Assembly: GCA_017936665.1 (NCBI GenBank) | Contig: JAGBFB010000038.1 | Location: forward strand, 1 to 32,482 | DNA length: 32,482 nt | Direction of reading: 5' to 3' | DNA from: Spirochaetaceae bacterium | GTDB taxonomy: Bacteria; Spirochaetota; Spirochaetia; Treponematales; Treponemataceae | Program-made: the position numbers and the translations under genes | Part shown: one piece after another, positions 14,486 through 23,853 of the stretch | How positions within the stretch are numbered: position 1 is the stretch's first letter | Layout of the letters: each line of letters opens with the position of its first letter | Notes under the pieces: generated by a model | What the model saw: only the letters and a program-made list of their open reading frames with translations | Told to the model about the DNA's origin: nothing | Databases searched by the model: none

Positions 14486-17284
14486 TTATCTTTTTGTGTC
14501 AGCAGAAAAAATCCAATATGGTTTTATATCTACAAAATATGAAGAAATGTTTGTTGCAAATTCAGTTTTGTATGTTTCTAATGATAAATTAGAAATTTTT
14601 TCATATTGATTAATATGGAATAATGCAGGTAATTGAAGTTTTTTTGCTGACCAAATTTTTTTTACAAGTTTTTCGCTAGTGTTTATTTCTGAAATTTCTT
14701 TTGAAGCCCAGTAAGTTTTTAGAATAGAAAATTCATCTGACGATGTTGTTGTAATTTGTTTTGAATATTCAATAAATTTTTTTTCAATATATTTGTAAAG
14801 TTCTGTTGCATTTTTTACTTCATAAAATTGTAAAGCAATAAATCCATCTGTTTCTTCAAAATAAATTATTTCTAAATCTGAAAAATGTTTATTTTTTTGT
14901 TCATCTTCTTTTATAAATTTTTCAAAACCGCGCATTGCTAAAGAATAAAGATAATATTGTTCACTTTCTTTTTTTGGGGATTGTAAAATTAAAAGTGCTG
15001 GATCAAAAAATTCTGTTGTAGGAATTAATTTTTCTGGTCTTGGTCCTGCGTCTTCTGCTTTTATATTTGTTGTAAAAATTCTTTTAAGTCTAGAAACTTG
15101 TGTCATTTGTGTAAACTGTGGTTGGGGTAAATTTTTTGTTTCAAATGGAAGTGCCTTCATAGAACCAAAATAATTATTAAGATATTTTTTTAATGTTGCA
15201 CTATTATCCTCTTCATTAAGATAAAGTTCTGGATTTCCTGTAACAATTATCGAAATTCTTGAAGAATTTATTAATGAGGTGTACATAGCTCGAATTTCAT
15301 TAAAAGTTAATTGATGCAAAATATCGGAAGTGCAACTAAATAAATGTTCAAAATTGCTTCCTTTATAAAAAGATGTTAGTGCTTTTGTTTTTAACTGAAA
15401 ATCTAACATATTGTTTAAATAACGCCATTTAGATTTTTCCATGTAAACTAATTCATCTTCCATTGCTGGTGTAATTTGACCAAATAAAATTCCATTGTTT
15501 ATACAACCCAACATAATTGGAAAGTCTTGGCTTGTACAAGAAAGTATAAAATTTCCTTTGTTGATTCCAGACGAAACTTCGATATGACCCGTGTCTAAAA
15601 GAACTCCAGCTTCGTAGGCTTTTTGAATTTCAATTTCTACAAGTTTTGCCAAAGTTTTTAGCAAGATGGTTTCCATTCCACGATATTTTTTAGGATAAAT
15701 TTTTTCGCCACCTTCAAAACACAACATGATACTAGCTGTGGAATTTTCTGAGTTTAATGAATAATCAACTTTAATTCCATTGTTTAATGTAAATTTTCCA
15801 GAATTATTTCTTGCTGAATTGATTATTCTTTGTGCTATTGAATTTTGATTAACTTCTACATCTTCTATGTTAAAATTTTTTGCAAAATTATTATATTTTT
15901 TATGTTTATACCAATAAGCGTTTTCTTGTGTAATTAGAGAAAAATTAGAATTTTGATTTTCAGATTTCCACATTGAATAAATTGAAGGATGCATTAACAA
16001 AAACACATAAGGAGAAGATGAAAAACATTCTTTCATTTCTGAAGATGTAATTTGTTGTGCTAAATTCTGAACGGAATTTGTAAAATCATTTTTTTCATAA
16101 CTCCAATTATAAGCCAAAGATTTTGCAAATTGAACAGATGAATCATTTGCCAATTTTGTTTGACCTTTTATTTTTCTAACTGCGGAATCCACATCAAATT
16201 GATTAAAATTCACTGAATCTGAAATTATTTGTGTAAAAATTTTTGATTGTTCCATTGGAGAAATATTTGTGTTTTGTAGCAAAGACTGAATAATTATTCT
16301 TGAATTTAATCCTTGATAAGAAAAATTTACATTTACATATTCTTCTGATAAAATTCCGAGAGTTTCATTTCTAACTAATTGTTGTTTTAATCTTGAATTA
16401 TTGTCTTCTAAGGCAAATGTTGCCATTCTTCCACTTGTAATTGTTTTTTGATTTTCAAAGAAATTTTCTGGAACGTATTGAACAACAATTTGTGTTAATT
16501 CTTTTGAAAAATCATCACTTAAAAGGATGAATTTTTTGTTTTTGGATTTTTCTAAATTAAGATTTTTGTTTTCATCATTTTGTGTAATTGCGGATTTCCA
16601 ATCGTTAAAATATTTTTTTGTTAAAGTTAAAATTTCGTTCGGTGTATAGCAAGAAGTAATTATTATTGCACTTTTGTTTGGAACGTAATAATTGTCAGCG
16701 ATTGATTTTAAAATACTTCGTATTTTTTCTGAATTAAAATTTTTAAAAAGTGATGGATTTATGGCAGTTCGTTGTTTCCATGGTGAATCTGGATAAATTT
16801 GTAAATCAATTGCACCATTGATAAATCTTTCTGGTCCAATTTGAAAATTGTGTATTTTTTCTTTCATCTGTAAAAAAGATTCTTTTAGAATTTCTGTGTT
16901 GTAAACAGGATTTTTTAATTGTTGGCTAAGTAATTTTATTGATTCTTCTAAAAAATCAGTTGGAACAGAATAATTAAAAACGCTTTGGTCGTTCATTATG
17001 TTTTTTTCGATATTTGACATCAAAATTTTTTGAGATTCTTTTTCAAAATTTGGATTTGTTTTCCAGAATAGGTTTGAATATAATTCAAAATATCCTGTGT
17101 TTTCTGGATTTTGAGCTGAAAATCCAGCTTGGTTTACATAAAACACAGTAGAATTTGGATTTGTATTATCTTGGATAACATAAAGTTCTAAGCCGTTATC
17201 TAAAATATATCGTTGATACTCATTTGAAAATAAAAAATTTGTAATACAAAAAATTGTGAATAATAAAATTAATATTTTTTTCAT
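14486..17284 (-). CDS. Exported M16-protease homologue lacking the zinc site
   Basis: 932 residues with an N-terminal signal peptide (MKKILILLFTIFCITNFLFS) and two M16-like halves. The family opening is recognisable (YILDNGLELYVIQDN at 26-40, later LNNGIKVDYSLN near 500). The position of the zinc motif HxxEH reads TGYFELYSNLF (63-73), with both His and the Glu lost, and the second half has KYRGMETILLK there. It is therefore predicted to be inactive as a peptidase and may be a partner subunit or a periplasmic binding scaffold. No active M16 gene is in the window. The gene diverges from the DUF4954 gene; the ribosome site is weak. Confidence 0.75.
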   Translation of the reverse strand: MKKILILLFTIFCITNFLFSNEYQRYILDNGLELYVIQDNTNPNSTVFYVNQAGFSAQNPENTGYFELYSNLFWKTNPNFEKESQKILMSNIEKNIMNDQSVFNYSVPTDFLEESIKLLSQQLKNPVYNTEILKESFLQMKEKIHNFQIGPERFINGAIDLQIYPDSPWKQRTAINPSLFKNFNSEKIRSILKSIADNYYVPNKSAIIITSCYTPNEILTLTKKYFNDWKSAITQNDENKNLNLEKSKNKKFILLSDDFSKELTQIVVQYVPENFFENQKTITSGRMATFALEDNNSRLKQQLVRNETLGILSEEYVNVNFSYQGLNSRIIIQSLLQNTNISPMEQSKIFTQIISDSVNFNQFDVDSAVRKIKGQTKLANDSSVQFAKSLAYNWSYEKNDFTNSVQNLAQQITSSEMKECFSSSPYVFLLMHPSIYSMWKSENQNSNFSLITQENAYWYKHKKYNNFAKNFNIEDVEVNQNSIAQRIINSARNNSGKFTLNNGIKVDYSLNSENSTASIMLCFEGGEKIYPKKYRGMETILLKTLAKLVEIEIQKAYEAGVLLDTGHIEVSSGINKGNFILSCTSQDFPIMLGCINNGILFGQITPAMEDELVYMEKSKWRYLNNMLDFQLKTKALTSFYKGSNFEHLFSCTSDILHQLTFNEIRAMYTSLINSSRISIIVTGNPELYLNEEDNSATLKKYLNNYFGSMKALPFETKNLPQPQFTQMTQVSRLKRIFTTNIKAEDAGPRPEKLIPTTEFFDPALLILQSPKKESEQYYLYSLAMRGFEKFIKEDEQKNKHFSDLEIIYFEETDGFIALQFYEVKNATELYKYIEKKFIEYSKQITTTSSDEFSILKTYWASKEISEINTSEKLVKKIWSAKKLQLPALFHINQYEKISNLSLETYKTEFATNISSYFVDIKPYWIFSADTKR

Positions 17285-17361
17285 TTGTAACTCTTAAACT
17301 CTAAAAAATGTTTTATGATTTAAGTATATCAAAAGGTTTTGTTAAAATCTATAAAAAAATA

Positions 17362-17390
17362 TTGACCAAGATATTCTAATTAAATATTAT
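17362..17390 (+). promoter_or_regulatory. Sigma-70 promoter for the DUF4954 gene
   Basis: TTGACC (17362-17367), 17 nt, TATTAT (17385-17390). The start near 17397 leaves a ~46-nt leader with a good AAGGTGGGA ribosome site. Confidence 0.6.
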
Positions 17391-17442
17391 TATCCTAAGT
17401 GGTAAAATCATTAAGAGTTTTTTCATTAAGGTGGGATGGTAA

Positions 17443-19599
17443 ATGTTAAAATTAATTCCAAGTTCTGTAGAAGAACAAATATCCGCTGTTTTTGATACTG
17501 TGGATTTTTCAAAAAAACGAAATCCTACTTCACAAGAAGTTGAAATTCTACGAAATAATAATAATTTTTCTTCAGATACAGATTTTAAAAATCTCTTTGT
17601 TGAGGATGATTTTGACGCAAATTTAATTAAAAATTCTGAATTTTCAGGTAAAATCGTTATAGGAAAATTACAAGATTCTTTGTTGCAATATCATGATTTA
17701 AAACTAAAAACAGGTATTATTAATTCATCATTAAATAACTGTGTTCTAGGTGATGATGTTTGTGTAAAAAATGTTTCATATCTTGAAAATTATTCTATCG
17801 GAAATCGAGTTATTCTTTTTAATATTCAAGAAATGAGTTGTACTTTGCACTCAAAATTTGGAAATGGTGTTCTTAAAGAAAATGAACCAGAACAAAATAG
17901 AATTTGGATTGGTGTCGGTAACGAAAATGATGGCAGAGCAGTTTTAGCTTTTGAAGAAATGCTTACTGCCGATGCATATTTGTGGTCAAAATATCGTGGC
18001 GATAAAGAATTGATGCAGCGTTTTATTGACTTGACTGAAAACCAACATTCTAAAAAATTAAATACATTTGGTGTTGTAGGTGATGACTCTGTAATTAAAA
18101 ATAGTTCTCTCATAAAAGACGCAAAATTAGGTAGTAATGTTTATGTAAAAGGTGCTTTTAAACTAAAAAATGTTACAATCTGTTCATCCTATGACGAACC
18201 TTCTCAAATTGGTGAAGGTGTTGAAATGGTAAATGGAATTTTAGGTTACGGAAGTAGAGTTTTTTATCAAGCTGTTGCCGTTCGCTTTGTAATAGGTAGA
18301 AATTGTCAGTTAAAATATGGCGCAAGATTATTAAATACAATTTTAGGTGATAATTCTACAGTTTCTTGTTGCGAACTTTTAAATAACTTAATTTTTCCTT
18401 TTCATGAACAACATCATAACTCATCTTTCTTGATTGCAACTACTATTTTAGGTCAATCAAATATTGCAGCGGGAGCAACTATCGGTTCAAATCATAATTC
18501 TAGAAGCCCTGATGGTGAAATTTATGCTGGTCGTGGATTTTGGCCAGGGCTTTGTTCTGATTTTAAACATAATAGTAAATTTGCTTCGTTTACGCTAATT
18601 GCAAAAGGTTCTTATCAGTATGAATTAAATATTTTATATCCATTTTCCTTAGTTTCTTCCGATTCAGAAACTGGTGGAATAAATGTTTTACCTGGATATT
18701 GGTTTTTGTACAATATGTTTGCAATGGCAAGAAATAATTCTAAATTTTCAGCCAGAGATAAACGAGTTATAAAAAAACAACATATCGAAAAAAATCCTTT
18801 TGCACCAGATACGATGCAAGAAGTATTGTTTGCATTAGACAGAATTATTGAATTAACAAGTAGATGGTTAAAAGCAAATGATGAACGATTCAAAAATACC
18901 GATGAGGGCTTATTTCAAAGTGCAAAAGATTTTCTTCATCAAAACCCAAATTCTGAAATTGTTCTTGAAGACCCTCAATGTATGAAGCGAAATGGAGCAA
19001 AAATTCTAAAAGGTGCAAGAGGATACAAAGAATATCGTAAAATTGCAAAATATTTTGCTGTACAGACTTTTGTGGAATTTTGTAAGTTTGCAGGAATTGA
19101 AGTTATTACCAATCAGAAATTTCAAGAAGCACAACAAATTCCTCTTTATACAAAATGGATAAATGTTGGTGGACAAATAATTCCAGAAGATAAAGTAAAT
19201 GAATTATTCGATTTGATAAAATCTAAACAGATAGATTCTTGGAAACAAGTACATGATTTTTACGACGATTGTGAACAAAAATATTCATATTGGAAGGTTC
19301 GCTACGCAATTTATGTTTTAGAAAAACTATATTCTAAAAAAATATCTGAGTTTACAACAGAAATTTTCAAAGATATTATCAGTGATGTATTAAATGTTTC
19401 AAATTACATTTACGAAAATTCTCTTTCTTCAAGAGAAAAAGATTACACAGATTATTTTAGAACTATTACATATTCTTCAAAAGAAGAAATGACTGCTGTT
19501 ATCGGAACAATAAATGATGTAGGTTTCTTAAAAGAATTAGAAAAATCTACAAAAGAGTTCAATCAATCTTTAGATTTATTATTTTCTGAATTTGTGTAA
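17443..19599 (+). CDS. DUF4954 family protein, left-handed beta-helix
   Basis: A 718-residue cytoplasmic protein with a long central run of hexapeptide-like turns (for example LNNCVLGDDVCVKNVSYLEN and LKYGARLLNTILGDNSTVS). These form a left-handed beta-helix of the kind found in sugar-nucleotide acyltransferases and pyrophosphorylases. The segment AAGATIGSNHNSRSPDGE (~345-362) is the best-conserved looking site. The overall form fits DUF4954 proteins of Spirochaetes and Bacteroidetes, whose function is unproven. The C-terminal ~250 residues are helical. It has its own promoter and appears monocistronic. Confidence 0.75.
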   Translation: MLKLIPSSVEEQISAVFDTVDFSKKRNPTSQEVEILRNNNNFSSDTDFKNLFVEDDFDANLIKNSEFSGKIVIGKLQDSLLQYHDLKLKTGIINSSLNNCVLGDDVCVKNVSYLENYSIGNRVILFNIQEMSCTLHSKFGNGVLKENEPEQNRIWIGVGNENDGRAVLAFEEMLTADAYLWSKYRGDKELMQRFIDLTENQHSKKLNTFGVVGDDSVIKNSSLIKDAKLGSNVYVKGAFKLKNVTICSSYDEPSQIGEGVEMVNGILGYGSRVFYQAVAVRFVIGRNCQLKYGARLLNTILGDNSTVSCCELLNNLIFPFHEQHHNSSFLIATTILGQSNIAAGATIGSNHNSRSPDGEIYAGRGFWPGLCSDFKHNSKFASFTLIAKGSYQYELNILYPFSLVSSDSETGGINVLPGYWFLYNMFAMARNNSKFSARDKRVIKKQHIEKNPFAPDTMQEVLFALDRIIELTSRWLKANDERFKNTDEGLFQSAKDFLHQNPNSEIVLEDPQCMKRNGAKILKGARGYKEYRKIAKYFAVQTFVEFCKFAGIEVITNQKFQEAQQIPLYTKWINVGGQIIPEDKVNELFDLIKSKQIDSWKQVHDFYDDCEQKYSYWKVRYAIYVLEKLYSKKISEFTTEIFKDIISDVLNVSNYIYENSLSSREKDYTDYFRTITYSSKEEMTAVIGTINDVGFLKELEKSTKEFNQSLDLLFSEFV

Positions 19600-19696
19600 A
19601 CTGATAAATTTTTTCTTGTATTGTGCAAAGATAAAATTTATGTTACAAATATTTAGCATTATTTTTTACGTAGATTGATATTTTGAGGGAGATAAT

Positions 19697-21361
19697 ATGG
19701 CTAAATATAATCCTTTTGGAAAAATACCTTTAGAAAATCGTCAATGGCCAGATGCATCAATAGATAAAGCTCCAATTTGGTGTTCTGTTGACTTACGAGA
19801 TGGTAATCAAGCATTAGCAATTCCTATGGGAGTTGAGCAAAAATTGGCTTTTTTTGATTTGCTTGTAAAAATCGGTTTCAAAGAAATTGAAGTTGGCTTT
19901 CCAAGTGCATCTCAAACAGAATATGATTTTTTGCGTCGTCTTATTGATGAAAAACGCATTCCTGATGATGTTACAATTCAAGTTTTGTGCCAAGCAAGAG
20001 AACATCTTGTTAAAAAGACTTTTGAATGTATGAAAGGCTTAAAAAAAGCGATTTTTCATATTTACAATTCAACTTCTCCTGCTCAAAGAAAATATACATT
20101 CAATATGACAAAGGAAGAAATTAAAAAAATTGCAGTTGATGGTGTTCATTGTGTACAAAAATATTTGGATATGGTGCCAGAAACTGAAGTTCGCTTAGAA
20201 TATTCTCCAGAAAGTTTTTCTAACACAGAAATTGAATATTCTGTAGAAATTTGTGAAGCAGTAAAAGAAGCTTGGGGGGCAACTCCAGAAAATAAAATCA
20301 TTCTTAATCTTCCTACAACCGTTGAATGTTCTTTACCAAATATTCATGCTGACCAAATTGAATATTTCTGTAAACATATTTCAAATAGAGATTCTGTAAT
20401 TGTAAGTTTGCATAATCACAATGATAGAGGAACTGGGGTTGCTTCCTGTGAATTGGGCTTACTTGCAGGAGCAGACCGTGTAGAAGGCACTTTGTTTGGA
20501 AACGGAGAACGCACAGGAAACTTAGATATCGTAACTGTTGCCTTAAATATGTATACACAGGGTGTTGATCCTAAATTAGATTTTTCTAATATGAATAAAA
20601 TTACAGAATCCTATACAACTTTTACAGGAATGACAGTTCCACCTCGTCAACCTTATGGTGGGGAATTAGTTTTTACAGCTTTTTCAGGTTCTCATCAAGA
20701 TGCAATTAGAAAGGGAATGGCTGCAAGAAAAGGAATGGCAGAAGATGCTCCATGGGATGTTCCTTATATCCCTCTTGATCCACATGATATTGGTCGTGAA
20801 TATGAAGAAATCATTCGTATCAATAGTCAAAGTGGAAAAGGTGGGGCAGCTTGGATTTTGGAACAAGATTTTGGAATTTTCTTACCAAAGGCAATGCATC
20901 CTGCTTTAGGAACTGTAATTACTAACGAAGCTGATAGATTACAACGAGAACTTACTCCAACAGAAATTCATCAGATTTTTAATCAAACTTGGATTGAAAA
21001 TAGTTCTCCTTTAAGAATTTTAGATTTAGCAGAAACTCATGTTGACGGAAAAACTGATAATGATAATGTTTTATGTCGTGCAAGTATTTCTTGGAACGGA
21101 ACAACTTTAGCAATCGGTTCAAAAGGAAATGGTCCATTAGATGCCTTTGTTGCAGCAATTAAAGAATCTAAAATTGTTGCAGATTTTACAATTAGTGCTT
21201 TCCACGAACACAGTATCGGAAGTGGTTCTGATACAGACGCTATGGCTTATATCGAATTAACTTTTGATAATGGCAAGAAATTCTGGGGATGTGGAAGAAG
21301 TCCTAATGTTGGTAGAGCAGGTATAAACGCTGTTGTTAGTGCAATAAATCAAAATGTATAG
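19697..21361 (+). CDS. leuA: 2-isopropylmalate synthase (long LeuA form)
   Basis: A 554-residue enzyme condensing acetyl-CoA with 2-oxoisovalerate, the first step of leucine synthesis. The HMGL-like TIM barrel has SVDLRDGNQA (30-39) with catalytic Arg and metal-binding Asp, the metal-ligand segment LHNHNDRGTG (~237-246) and NGERTGNLD. The C-terminal ~130 residues form the LeuA regulatory domain that normally binds leucine (GNGPLDAF, SIGSGSDTDAMAY), so feedback control is likely. The start has GAGGGAG. No other leu genes are adjacent and no leader-peptide attenuator is visible. Confidence 0.93.
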   Translation: MAKYNPFGKIPLENRQWPDASIDKAPIWCSVDLRDGNQALAIPMGVEQKLAFFDLLVKIGFKEIEVGFPSASQTEYDFLRRLIDEKRIPDDVTIQVLCQAREHLVKKTFECMKGLKKAIFHIYNSTSPAQRKYTFNMTKEEIKKIAVDGVHCVQKYLDMVPETEVRLEYSPESFSNTEIEYSVEICEAVKEAWGATPENKIILNLPTTVECSLPNIHADQIEYFCKHISNRDSVIVSLHNHNDRGTGVASCELGLLAGADRVEGTLFGNGERTGNLDIVTVALNMYTQGVDPKLDFSNMNKITESYTTFTGMTVPPRQPYGGELVFTAFSGSHQDAIRKGMAARKGMAEDAPWDVPYIPLDPHDIGREYEEIIRINSQSGKGGAAWILEQDFGIFLPKAMHPALGTVITNEADRLQRELTPTEIHQIFNQTWIENSSPLRILDLAETHVDGKTDNDNVLCRASISWNGTTLAIGSKGNGPLDAFVAAIKESKIVADFTISAFHEHSIGSGSDTDAMAYIELTFDNGKKFWGCGRSPNVGRAGINAVVSAINQNV

Positions 21362-21368
21362 ATACTTG

Positions 21369-21411
21369 TAGAATAAATGTATTGTTTTTTTTTAACAATC
21401 GGTGTATTCTA
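21369..21411 (+). other. Hairpin between leuA and cheW
   Basis: TAGAATA (21369-21375) pairs with TATTCTA (21405-21411), and inside them ATTGTT (21381-21386) pairs with AACAAT (21394-21399) around a 7-T loop. No T tract follows, so it is not a standard terminator. It may be a weak terminator or a processing site. Confidence 0.3.
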
Positions 21412-21448
21412 AATATGTTATACTTTTGATTATCATAGTGGAGGATAT

Positions 21449-21928
21449 ATGGCAGAAGGTGAAGTTCGTTTTCAATTGGTAACTTTCCAGTTGGGAGAGG
21501 AATTATATGGTGTTGACATTATGGATGTTAAAGAAGTTGTAAAAATTCAGAATGTTAGACCAATCCCTAATGCTCCTTATTACGTGGAAGGCATTTTTAA
21601 TCTTCGTGGAGAAATTATCCCCATTATAAGTTTACATAAAAGATTTCATATTCAGTCTCAAGAAAAATCAGAAGAAGATTTAGAATTTGAAGGTGGATTT
21701 TTAATCTTAAATATTGACGGAAACAAAATCGGTTTGGTAATTGATAAAATTGCTCGAGTTGTAGAAATCAATTCAAAGGATATGAATCCACCTCCTCAAA
21801 TGTTAAGTGGAATCGGAACAGAATATATTCATGGTGTTGTGCGACAAGAAAATGGATATTTGATTATTCTTGATACAAGAAAAATTTGTAATCCAAAAGA
21901 ATTACAGAAAATTATTGGAATTAATTAA
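21449..21928 (+). CDS. cheW: Chemotaxis coupling protein CheW
   Basis: A 159-residue adaptor linking methyl-accepting receptors to the kinase CheA at the inner membrane. CheW-domain features run throughout: FQLGEELYGVDIMDVKEVVK near the start, the VRPIPNAPYYVEGIFNLRGEIIPII turn (26-50), and VIDKIARVVEI. GGAGG precedes the ATG. It begins a closely spaced run with a DegT-like gene (2-nt gap), nadK and recN. No other chemotaxis gene is in the window, so this may be one of several CheW proteins. Confidence 0.95.
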   Translation: MAEGEVRFQLVTFQLGEELYGVDIMDVKEVVKIQNVRPIPNAPYYVEGIFNLRGEIIPIISLHKRFHIQSQEKSEEDLEFEGGFLILNIDGNKIGLVIDKIARVVEINSKDMNPPPQMLSGIGTEYIHGVVRQENGYLIILDTRKICNPKELQKIIGIN

Positions 21929-21930
21929 TA

Positions 21931-22959
21931 ATGAAAATTCAACCTTTTAGTTCAACAATTCGCAGAAAAGAAATGGATGCAGTTTTGACTTGTATGGTAG
22001 AGGAAAAAATTGGTCCAGGTGAGAGCAATTTACGTTTAATTCAGCAAGTAAAAGAATATTTCGATGTTGACGGTGCAGTTGCTTTTAGAAGTCCTAGTAT
22101 TGCTTTGAAATATGCTTTGAAGGCTTTAGATTTACCTAAAGATTCTTCAATTATGATTTCAGCTCTTGCTCCTAGTTGGCAAATTCTTGCAATAGAAGAT
22201 TTAGGGTATAATCCTTTAGTATTAGATGTTTCACCAGAAACTTCTCTTGTTTCTCCAGAAGCAGTGCATGAAGCAATTCAAAATGGAGGCAGACTTTTAA
22301 TTTTGCACGAAACCATGGGATTGATTCCTAATATTAATGCAATTTTAGAGTTAGGAATTCCTGTTATTGAAGATATTTCTCAAAATGCAGGGGCTACTCT
22401 TGGTGAAAAAAAGACAGGTACTTTTGGTGTATTTAGTATTCTCGGCTTGGAAGAAAGAGATATATTAACTGCTGGAGGAGGGGCTGTTTTGATGGCTCCA
22501 CAGCGACGAGATTGGCTTGTTCTAAAAAAACACACAGATATTGCACCTTCTACAGATATTTTGCCTGACATAAATTGTTCTTTGGCCTTTGTTCAATTAA
22601 AAGAACACAACAGAAATGAACAAATCAGAAAAGAAATGTATGAAATGTATATTCGTTCTTTAATGCAAGGAAAACATCGTTCTTTTTCTCAACAAGGAGA
22701 TTATGCTGTTCCTGTAGTATATTCATTCCCTGTTGTTTTAGAAAGTGGATTTAAAGATGTAAAACAATATGCATCTCGTAAAGAAATTGATATATCTCCT
22801 GCTTTTGAAAATTCTGTTATTGCGTTACGGGAAGAGCAGTTAGAAAATTGCAAAAATGCAAAATCTTTACTTTTAAGATGTGTTTTGTTTCCTTTATATC
22901 CAAGATTAGGAAAAAATCAGTCTTCAAAAATTGCAAAAGTTTTGGCTACCTTGCCTTAG
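21931..22959 (+). CDS. DegT/AHBA-family aminotransferase-like protein without the PLP lysine
   Basis: 342 residues with the fold-type-I layout of DegT/DnrJ/EryC1 sugar aminotransferases: N-terminal IGPGESNLRLIQQ, FRSPSIALKYAL at 52-63 where PLP phosphate binds, and IPVIEDISQNAG (143-154), which keeps the pyridine-binding Asp148. The lysine segment, normally FSFHxxKxxxxGEGG, reads FSILGLEERDILTAGGG (168-184), placing Arg176 or Glu where the Schiff-base lysine should be. I infer it cannot transaminate. It starts 2 nt after cheW and precedes nadK by 21 nt. Whether it works with chemotaxis or is only co-transcribed is unknown. Confidence 0.7.
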   Translation: MKIQPFSSTIRRKEMDAVLTCMVEEKIGPGESNLRLIQQVKEYFDVDGAVAFRSPSIALKYALKALDLPKDSSIMISALAPSWQILAIEDLGYNPLVLDVSPETSLVSPEAVHEAIQNGGRLLILHETMGLIPNINAILELGIPVIEDISQNAGATLGEKKTGTFGVFSILGLEERDILTAGGGAVLMAPQRRDWLVLKKHTDIAPSTDILPDINCSLAFVQLKEHNRNEQIRKEMYEMYIRSLMQGKHRSFSQQGDYAVPVVYSFPVVLESGFKDVKQYASRKEIDISPAFENSVIALREEQLENCKNAKSLLLRCVLFPLYPRLGKNQSSKIAKVLATLP

Positions 22960-22980
22960 TTAGTTTATGAGGAAGAATAT

Positions 22981-23853
22981 ATGAAAGACTGTCTTGTAAT
23001 AATAAATTCTTACAACGAAGAAGCTTGCAAACTATATTCTTCCCTAGAATTATTTTTGGAAAAACATAAAATTAAAGCAAAAAAATTTCTTTATTTTGGT
23101 TCAAAATCTGAATTTCAAGATTATAATAAAGATGTTTTGAATATAGAAAAACATCACTATGATTTTGCAATAACGTTGGGAGGGGACGGAACTGTATTGT
23201 TTGCTTCTAGGTTTTGTGCTCCCTATGGAATTCCTGTTTTTTCTATAAACTTTGGGCAGTTTGGATTTATTGCTGGAATTCAAGTTGAAAAATGGCAACA
23301 GGATTTACAGTTGTTTTTAGAAGGAAAATCTAAATTTATGGAGCGAAGCCTTCTTGCTGTGGAACTTGTTAGAAATAATCAAGTGATTTTTACATCAACA
23401 GCATTAAACGATGTTGTAGTTACAGGAAACGGTGCGGCAAGAATTATTTCTTTAGATGTTACAGCAAATAAAAATTCTCTTGGGCATTTTAAAGCTGATG
23501 GAGTGATTGTTGCAACTTCCACAGGTTCTACCGCATATTCGGCTGCGGCGGGAGGTCCTATAGTTGATCCTTCTATGGATGTGTTGATTTTAAGTACAAT
23601 TTGTGCTTTTTCATTATCAAATCGTCCATTGGTTCTTCCTGCTTGGTCAGAACTTGAAATAAAAGTTTTACCTTCAAGAGATGCTCAAATGTGTATTACT
23701 TGTGATGGTCAAGTGGCGATTGATGTAATTGAAAATGATATAATAAAAATACATAAAGCAGAAAAAAATCTTACTGTTATTGGTTGTGATTCTGATGTTT
23801 TTTATAGTGCGTTACGTTCTAAATTAAATTGGTCTGGAGGTCCCCTTGCTTGA
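22981..23853 (+). CDS. nadK: NAD kinase
   Basis: A 290-residue ATP-NAD kinase making NADP. The diagnostic GGDGT is at 67-71 (ITLGGDGTVLFASR), followed by LNDVVVTG, where the usual NE reads ND, and the glycine-rich TSTGSTAYSAAAGGPIVDP (~178-196). The gene overlaps the recN start by 8 nt, indicating translational coupling. Confidence 0.95.
   Translation: MKDCLVIINSYNEEACKLYSSLELFLEKHKIKAKKFLYFGSKSEFQDYNKDVLNIEKHHYDFAITLGGDGTVLFASRFCAPYGIPVFSINFGQFGFIAGIQVEKWQQDLQLFLEGKSKFMERSLLAVELVRNNQVIFTSTALNDVVVTGNGAARIISLDVTANKNSLGHFKADGVIVATSTGSTAYSAAAGGPIVDPSMDVLILSTICAFSLSNRPLVLPAWSELEIKVLPSRDAQMCITCDGQVAIDVIENDIIKIHKAEKNLTVIGCDSDVFYSALRSKLNWSGGPLA

Noticed and set aside
19604-19641. 9-bp inverted repeat ATAAATTTT/AAAATTTAT after the DUF4954 gene
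   Set aside because: The stem is all A-T with a 20-nt loop and no T tract; it is not convincing as a terminator.
21410-21437. Possible sigma-28 promoter before cheW
   Set aside because: TAAA is followed at N15 by ATTATCAT, which does not match GCCGATAA.
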